From B33-G16 sp964611035 (GTDB lineage Bacteria; Desulfobacterota; DSM-4660; Desulfatiglandales; B25-G16), in assembly GCA_964611035.1 (NCBI GenBank), contig CAZSWT010000084.1:1-12382 (forward strand): DNA of 12,382 bases, given 5' to 3'. Shown here one piece after another: positions 8,407-12,382 of this stretch (position 1 is the first letter of the stretch; every line of letters starts with the position of its first letter). The translations under genes were made by a program, and so were the position numbers. The notes beneath the pieces were generated by a model. The model was not told where the DNA came from and did no database searches. It saw nothing but the letters and a program-made list of their open reading frames with translations.

Positions 8407-9639
8407 TCAGACGGGATCTCCTCCATAATTAAGCTCCGTTACAAAAATATCCTGATTGATTTTGAATAATTCATGAGGGTTGAGCAAGGAAGTGGATATT
8501 TTCGCATGAACCAATTTGATAATAGTAACCTCAGGAGGTGAAAGAAACCGAATAGGAGGCCCCCACGTCCCAGAGCCCCTGCTCACGTACAATTGGGAGC
8601 CATGCGGCAGAGATATCAATCCAGTATGGTACGGGAAAAAAAGTCGAGTAATCAGATTAAAGGGGAAAATTTGTCCTTTATGGGTGTGTCCTGAAAGCTG
8701 CAGATCAAAGAGACCGAGTGCCTCCTTGTTTACTACCGGTATGTGTTTAAGAAGAAGAACAAACTTCTTATTGGAGTGATGAGAGAGCAGAGTTTTTTCT
8801 GAAACGCCTCTGTAGAGACCAAAGTACTTTCCAGTTGGATCATCAATACCAACGACTGTGATGATCCCGGAAGCGTCAGATGTTTCTCCCCTCAGCACCG
8901 TAAAGCCCGCACTTTGCGCAAAATTCAGGGCCTGATTAAGGCCAGCATAAAATTCGTGATTTCCTGTAATTGCATATTTACCGTATGGCGGATTGACAGT
9001 CTGTAAGAGTTCTGCGAGTCCGGTGAGATTGTCGATCTGTCCATCCACAAGATCACCTGTTGACACCAGAATATCAGGGTTTGCCCTCCTTACTGCGTTC
9101 AAAATCCGTTTCAATCTCTTGTGCCTGACAATCAGTCCAAGGTGAACATCAGAGATCTGAGCGATGGTAAGTGCACCGATTTCTTCAGGAATTTTTGGGC
9201 TCTGTATTACCACGGTTTCTGTGCGGATAGTGCGTGCCTCATAGTAACCAAATACTGCTATGGCTAAGGTAGGCAAGAGTGCGATGAAAAAAGCAATTCG
9301 TGGAGAAGGGATTAAAAAAGGAAATCCCGTATGAAGCATACGCCCTGTTGCGTATACCAAAAGGCGGTAAATATCAATAGCGAGAGAACAAAAGAAAAAC
9401 AGAAATACAAGCCCCATCCATATATACCCGAGGTAAGAGATGAGGCGAGCTGTAACATCAAATCTATGCCCTTCCAATACGCGCACCACAACTGGTGCAC
9501 TCACCATAAGCACCATGAACACTATGAGGAAAATGGCAGTCACAGCACTGAAGGCAAAGGCACTTCTCATCTTTATAAATACATACAGGTGCAATAAGCT
9601 ATAAAGAGATAAAATGGAAACGAAAAAGAGAATCCTCAC
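8407..9639 (-). CDS. Membrane-anchored metallophosphoesterase (YkuE/YaeI-like)
   Basis: A 410-residue protein. The first about 135 residues form four probable membrane helices (roughly 3-22, 28-52, 68-92, 113-134). The calcineurin-like phosphoesterase domain follows: D164-x-H166 (ISDVHLG), G-D196 (STGDLVDG), G-N227-H228-E (ITGNHEFY), H299 (LLKHIP) and G-H318-T-H320 (LSGHTHKGQ). All expected dimetal ligands are present. Relatives with this topology include YkuE/YaeI-type enzymes, some acting on lipid or cell-envelope phosphates; the substrate here is unknown. The start is GTG, supported by AAGGAGA about seven to nine bases upstream. A good sigma-70-like promoter lies about 150 bases upstream. 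Confidence 0.92.
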   Translation of the reverse strand: MRILFFVSILSLYSLLHLYVFIKMRSAFAFSAVTAIFLIVFMVLMVSAPVVVRVLEGHRFDVTARLISYLGYIWMGLVFLFFFCSLAIDIYRLLVYATGRMLHTGFPFLIPSPRIAFFIALLPTLAIAVFGYYEARTIRTETVVIQSPKIPEEIGALTIAQISDVHLGLIVRHKRLKRILNAVRRANPDILVSTGDLVDGQIDNLTGLAELLQTVNPPYGKYAITGNHEFYAGLNQALNFAQSAGFTVLRGETSDASGIITVVGIDDPTGKYFGLYRGVSEKTLLSHHSNKKFVLLLKHIPVVNKEALGLFDLQLSGHTHKGQIFPFNLITRLFFPYHTGLISLPHGSQLYVSRGSGTWGPPIRFLSPPEVTIIKLVHAKISTSLLNPHELFKINQDIFVTELNYGGDPV

Positions 9640-9797
9640 AGTTGCTTCTCCTTGATATCGGTTTTTGCTTTGCGACCATTGATCATAAAAAAATTACACG
9701 GGATTTCCCAATACTCCTGAAGTGAGAAATAAATGTCGCATCAGAAATAAATTACTTCTGTAATAATGCCGTAAGCGGCTTCACGTTTCTGCCTTTT

Positions 9798-9826
9798 ACT
9801 ATAATAACTGAAAGACACAATTTCAA
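9798..9826 (-). promoter_or_regulatory. Sigma-70-type promoter for the metallophosphoesterase gene
   Basis: On the minus strand there is TTGAAA (9821-9826), a 17-base spacer and TATAGT (9798-9803), five of six matches in each box. Transcription would begin near 9791, giving a leader of about 150 bases before the GTG at 9639. That leader contains a small GCCG/CGGC hairpin near 9770-9781 and two direct copies of AGAAATAAAT on the plus strand (9725-9734 and 9743-9752), the second inside an imperfect palindrome. Activity is inferred from the consensus only. Confidence 0.5.
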
Positions 9827-9857
9827 TCAAAGACCTTGAATTGGCAGCCGTTATTTT

Positions 9858-9897
9858 GGCGGGCCAGTCCGCCGTTTTTATAGCGGACTTGCCCGCC
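9858..9897. repeat. GC-rich 15-bp inverted repeat
   Basis: Arms 9858-9872 and 9883-9897 are complementary at 14 of 15 positions around a 10-base loop. Further GCCCG/CGGGC pairing (9891-9895 with 9904-9908) and a related block at 9931-9946 make a larger GC-rich palindromic cluster in otherwise AT-rich spacer. It resembles dispersed REP-like intergenic elements. It lies between the two minus-strand genes, upstream of the phosphoesterase promoter. Confidence 0.7.
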
Positions 9898-9964
9898 GTC
9901 CGTCGGGCGAGTTTTATCCACCGGTTGTGTGGCGGATTGGCGGGCCTGATATCAGATTCTTAGG

Positions 9965-10043
9965 TAATAGTTTAGGTTTACCCCGTTAAATTTTTCGAAG
10001 AAAACAAGCGTAGCGTATTTAACTAGGGTTTGACCCCAATTTC
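9965..10043. repeat. Palindromic intergenic repeat, copy A
   Basis: The left arm TAATAGTTTAGGTTTACCC (9965-9983) and right arm GGGTTTGACCCCAATTTC (10026-10043) match copy B at 11267-11317 in 17 of 19 and 17 of 18 positions. The interior is unrelated to that of copy B and forms its own imperfect stem (CGTTAAAT with ATTTAAC). A degraded echo of the right arm (TTGATCCCATTTC) follows near 10056-10068. There is no coding content. With the neighbouring elements it fills the 489-base gap 9640-10128, in which I see no gene. Confidence 0.65.
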
Positions 10044-10128
10044 CCAAGCAGTGGCTTGATCCCATTTCATATAAGTTCATTCAGAAACTACATTATATAT
10101 CAAAATTTTTTAGAACTAACGGCCCTTT

Positions 10129-11070
10129 TTATTTGCCTAAGTAGTTATTTTCCAGTGCCTTGACAAGGTTAGTCATTGCTGTATAAAAAGGCACAGATAT
10201 GCCTATTTCACGTGCGTATTCCACCACCTTTCCACCCAAAAAATCAATTTCAGTTGGGTTTTGGTTAGAAATGTCGTAGCACATTGAATCTTTATGAACC
10301 CCCACCTTCTCCAGATATGCAAACATCTGTTTGAGGTATTCCTCTCCAAGGTCGTATCCCTTTGCCTTGGCCACGGCAAGAGCTTCCTTAAAGCAGGCTT
10401 CAGCGATTTCTCTTGTCGGTGAAAAATCCAAAGCATCCTTGATCGTTTTGTCTGTGACAGCGCAGATAGAGGCCATGGTGCATTTCATGATCATCTTTTT
10501 CCAGACAAATAGCTTGATATCCTCAACGAACTCCGTGTCCAAGCCACCATCCGTGAGCAGACGCGCTATTTTTTCCCCAAGTTCACGGTTCTCTGGAACG
10601 AGGCACCCTAAATGATTAGGTCGATTAAAAAATGCCGCCTCGATCTCACCTGGGCCCTTAAATTCCACGCCATAGTTCAAACTCATGCGAAATGTGGAAT
10701 CGGGTCCAAATCTTTCCGCAATAAGATCCTCAGTACCCAACCCATTATGTGTGCTAACAATTTTTGTTTCAGGTTTGAAGACACCCTCCAATTCATCCAG
10801 GACTTGGGGAAGAACAAATGTCTTTGTGGAAATAAAAATGAGCCAAGGATTGTATTTCTTTATGTCTGGAATTCGATCATGAAAGAACCTTACCGGCACA
10901 GAAGCATAAGAAATCGCGCCCGAGATGGTGATCCCCTTCTTGAAAAGCTTCTCTCCCATGCCAGGTGCAGGATCTACCAGAATGGTTTCCGGCTCCTTGC
11001 TGAGCAGGGCAGCGGCCAAGGTCGCACCAGTTGCCCCAATACCCAAGACGGCAATTCTACGGTTTTCCAT
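10129..11070 (-). CDS. Ketopantoate-reductase-family NAD(P)H oxidoreductase
   Basis: A 313-residue cytosolic protein with an N-terminal Rossmann domain (GIGATGATLAAALL, residues 10-23) and a C-terminal ApbA/PanE helical domain ending in SMCYDI-x-NPTEIDFLGGKVVEYA (262-285). The conserved N109 (THNGLG), catalytic-type Lys K192 (LFVWKK) and E274 (TEID) are kept. The asparagines that normally follow the Lys four and eight residues on are K196 and A200 here, so a substrate other than ketopantoate is plausible. Strand 2 ends ILVDP, an acidic ending that may favour NADH over NADPH. No pantothenate genes are nearby. A strong AGGAGG precedes the ATG. The fold is certain; calling it panE is not justified. 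Confidence 0.87.
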   Translation of the reverse strand: MENRRIAVLGIGATGATLAAALLSKEPETILVDPAPGMGEKLFKKGITISGAISYASVPVRFFHDRIPDIKKYNPWLIFISTKTFVLPQVLDELEGVFKPETKIVSTHNGLGTEDLIAERFGPDSTFRMSLNYGVEFKGPGEIEAAFFNRPNHLGCLVPENRELGEKIARLLTDGGLDTEFVEDIKLFVWKKMIMKCTMASICAVTDKTIKDALDFSPTREIAEACFKEALAVAKAKGYDLGEEYLKQMFAYLEKVGVHKDSMCYDISNQNPTEIDFLGGKVVEYAREIGISVPFYTAMTNLVKALENNYLGK

Positions 11071-11266
11071 ATTCTTTTCCTCCTATTATTTTTCCTTTGG
11101 GGGTTGGATCAAGCTATCTAATTGATTTTTCAGAATAAACATCCAAAATAGGTGTTTTCAGCTCTTAAACCACCATTTTCAGGGGTACAATCGCCCATCG
11201 AAGTCAAAAATACAAACAATATTCACCACCTTTTATTACAAAACCTGACACCAAACTTACATTAGT

Positions 11267-11317
11267 TAATAATTTAGGCTTACCCGCCATAAGTCTGGCG
11301 GGTTTGACCCCAAATTC
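11267..11317. repeat. Palindromic intergenic repeat, copy B
   Basis: The same outer arms as copy A (left 11267-11285, right 11300-11317) enclose a short GC hairpin, CCCGCC (11283-11288) with GGCGGG (11297-11302). It starts 4 bases past the stop of the TerB/DnaJ gene, so in the minus-strand transcript the hairpin could act as a 3' end stabiliser or weak terminator, although no T-run follows. The rest of the gap 11071-11266 is AT-rich, with three TTTTCAG words (11127, 11155, 11176) and no gene. Confidence 0.65.
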
Positions 11318-11320
11318 ACT

Positions 11321-12052
11321 TCAGAAATTATGTTCCATTCCGATCTTCTCATAGGCATCTTGAATCTCGCGAAAGCGCTTTGTTGCAAAATCCGTAAACT
11401 CCTCTGGAAGACCCTTTGACACTATCGTGTCAGGATGAAAATCCTTCACAAGCTTTTTGTAATTTGACCGTATCTCTTCATTCGAGCTTTCAGAGTTGCA
11501 GTTCAAGACCCCGTAGTACTTGTCAAGGTCGTCAAAGTATGCTGCCTTCAGATTGTTATATTGCTCCTCACTGATCCCAAATATCCTCGCAATGCTTTTG
11601 AGGGCAGACTCTTCAGCAGGGTGAAACGTGCCGTCAGCGGCCACAACCCGAAATAGGAGATCAACGAATGATAAAAGAATAGTGGGATGGTCCCTTGTGG
11701 CCTGGTATAGTTGGAGTGCAAAGTCCTCTAACGAGTATTCCGAGTCCTTTGCTTCGTTGAATATCTGTTTTGCAAACCGCTTTTGCATTTCAGGTATTTG
11801 AAGACCTTTTATGAATTTCTGAACAACAGCAATCTCATTCCTTGTGACCACGCCATCAATCTTGGCAATTTTCCCCAATATCGAAAACAGGCTGACAAAA
11901 TAGGTTGCCTGGGTCTGTTCAGCATACTCGACTCTTGCCTCCTGTGGCGCCCCATAGGAACGAGCCAAAATCCCCTGCTTTTTGTCAATAAGGTGATGTC
12001 CTAACGCTGCACCAGCTATGGCGCCAAGTGGGCCACCAAAGAACAGGCCCAA
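11321..12052 (-). CDS. TerB-like plus C-terminal J-domain protein (DjlA-like), damaged at its start
   Basis: The longest uninterrupted reading is 243 residues from a TTG with no ribosome binding site. A glycine-rich hydrophobic N-terminus (GGPLGAIAGAALGHH) is followed by a TerB-like helical domain (about residues 48-165) and a J domain (about 177-240) with the HPD motif at 206-208. J domains stimulate Hsp70 (DnaK) ATPase; TerB-DjlA proteins are thought to act at the membrane or in metal or envelope stress. The true start is probably the ATG at 12085, read in the same frame, but its third codon is TAG. Relatives begin M-x-W-F/L-G-K, so TGG to TAG is the likely change. Expression is therefore doubtful unless the amber is a sequence error. 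Confidence 0.85.
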   Translation of the reverse strand: MGLFFGGPLGAIAGAALGHHLIDKKQGILARSYGAPQEARVEYAEQTQATYFVSLFSILGKIAKIDGVVTRNEIAVVQKFIKGLQIPEMQKRFAKQIFNEAKDSEYSLEDFALQLYQATRDHPTILLSFVDLLFRVVAADGTFHPAEESALKSIARIFGISEEQYNNLKAAYFDDLDKYYGVLNCNSESSNEEIRSNYKKLVKDFHPDTIVSKGLPEEFTDFATKRFREIQDAYEKIGMEHNF

Positions 12053-12085
12053 TGAGCCAAATGTGAGTTTCCCGAACTAGGCCAT
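12050..12085 (-). other. Original start region of the DjlA-like gene with amber at codon 3
   Basis: The minus strand reads ATG (12085-12083), GCC, TAG (12079-12077), then FGKLTFGS up to the TTG at 12052. An AAGGAG ribosome binding site (12093-12098) sits seven bases before the ATG. Read with Trp in place of the stop, it gives MAWFGKLTFGSLGLFFGGPLG, which fits the family N-terminus. Confidence 0.75.
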
Positions 12086-12175
12086 ACACTTTCTCCTTTA
12101 TATAATTGTGGTGAACTTGCTTTAGGGTAAGGGGCAAGTTTGCCCTTGGTTGAGGATTATCTTTACCATTAACAA

Positions 12176-12202
12176 ATCATAAATCAAATAACGAAATGTC
12201 AA
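12176..12202 (-). promoter_or_regulatory. Possible promoter for the DjlA-like gene
   Basis: The minus strand has a perfect TTGACA (12197-12202) and TATGAT (12176-12181), but the spacer is only 15 bases, shorter than ideal. The leader to the ATG at 12085 would be about 85 bases and contains a small hairpin, GGGCA/TGCCC (about 12132-12145). Position and direction fit the gene; strength is uncertain. Confidence 0.35.
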
Positions 12203-12272
12203 GGCGAAAAATTAAAGCCGCTACTTTCGCGTCCTGTTTTAAAATTCATTAGCGCTGAGTGGGGAGGAGATT

Positions 12273-12353
12273 GTGGCAAGAAAAAGGTTTGAGCCGGAAA
12301 TTCACTTCACCCAAATGGGAGGCCAAGAATACTTATTTACTGAACTTGTGTAA
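12273..12353 (+). pseudogene. Short ORF resembling the start of an IS3-type OrfA (remnant)
   Basis: A GTG preceded by a strong GGGGAGGAGA ribosome binding site opens a 26-codon ORF beginning MARKRFEPEI. IS3-family OrfA proteins often begin RKRFxPEQI followed by a long helix-turn-helix, but here the sequence diverges at once and stops at 12353. It could be a decayed or truncated transposase start, or a chance resemblance. No terminal inverted repeat is recognisable in the window. Confidence 0.3.
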
Positions 12354-12382
12354 AAATGAAATAAATCGCTGAAATTGTTATA

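Noticed and set aside
8402..8415. CCCG/CGGG hairpin between the convergent copA and phosphoesterase genes
   Set aside because: A four-base stem overlapping a stop codon without a T-run; too weak to call a bidirectional terminator.
10612..11121. A 169-codon plus-strand ORF opposite the reductase gene
   Set aside because: It is antisense to a clear conserved protein, has no recognisable domain, and has an unlikely composition for a real gene.

Overview
The window looks like a chromosomal stretch from an anaerobic, moderate-GC bacterium. A member of the Desulfobacterota (former Deltaproteobacteria) or a related lineage is my best guess. It rests only on overall gene style (an AcuB-like CBS-ACT protein, a rubredoxin-less rubrerythrin-type ferritin-like protein, an orphan PAS histidine kinase, a Cu+-ATPase with two HMA domains) and on GC-rich intergenic palindromes. 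No rRNA, tRNA, CRISPR array, phage module or complete insertion sequence is visible.

Layout. Positions 54-8385 are all on the plus strand. In order they hold: a CBS-ACT regulatory protein; a ferritin-like diiron protein; a broken cysteinyl-tRNA synthetase paralogue spread over three reading frames; a CPA2-type cation/proton antiporter; a soluble PAS histidine kinase; and a tight cluster of a CoA-binding-fold protein, a CopZ-type copper chaperone and the copper exporter CopA. From 8407 onward the recognisable genes are on the minus strand: a membrane-anchored metallophosphoesterase convergent with copA, a ketopantoate-reductase-family oxidoreductase, and a TerB/DnaJ-domain protein. A very short plus-strand ORF at the right edge starts like an IS3-family OrfA.

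How the genes fit together. Only copZ-copA, with the CoA-binding-fold gene just upstream, forms a convincing unit: cytosolic Cu(I) is bound by the chaperone and exported by the ATPase. The other genes look like independent housekeeping or stress functions (redox and metal stress, ion homeostasis, sensing). I see no phage-defence or biosynthetic cluster.

Most notable points. (1) The CysRS paralogue keeps the class I signature regions but has lost two of the four zinc ligands that bind cysteine, has no C-terminal anticodon-binding region, and is interrupted by two frameshifts that compensate each other. (2) The TerB/DnaJ protein has a perfect ribosome binding site and ATG, but its third codon, where relatives have Trp, is an amber stop. 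(3) Two copies of a palindromic intergenic repeat with nearly identical outer arms and unrelated inner stems flank the reductase gene, next to a larger GC-rich palindrome. (4) A short element with inverted ends lies between the kinase and the copper cluster. The frameshifts and the amber codon could all be sequencing or assembly errors, and raw reads would settle that.
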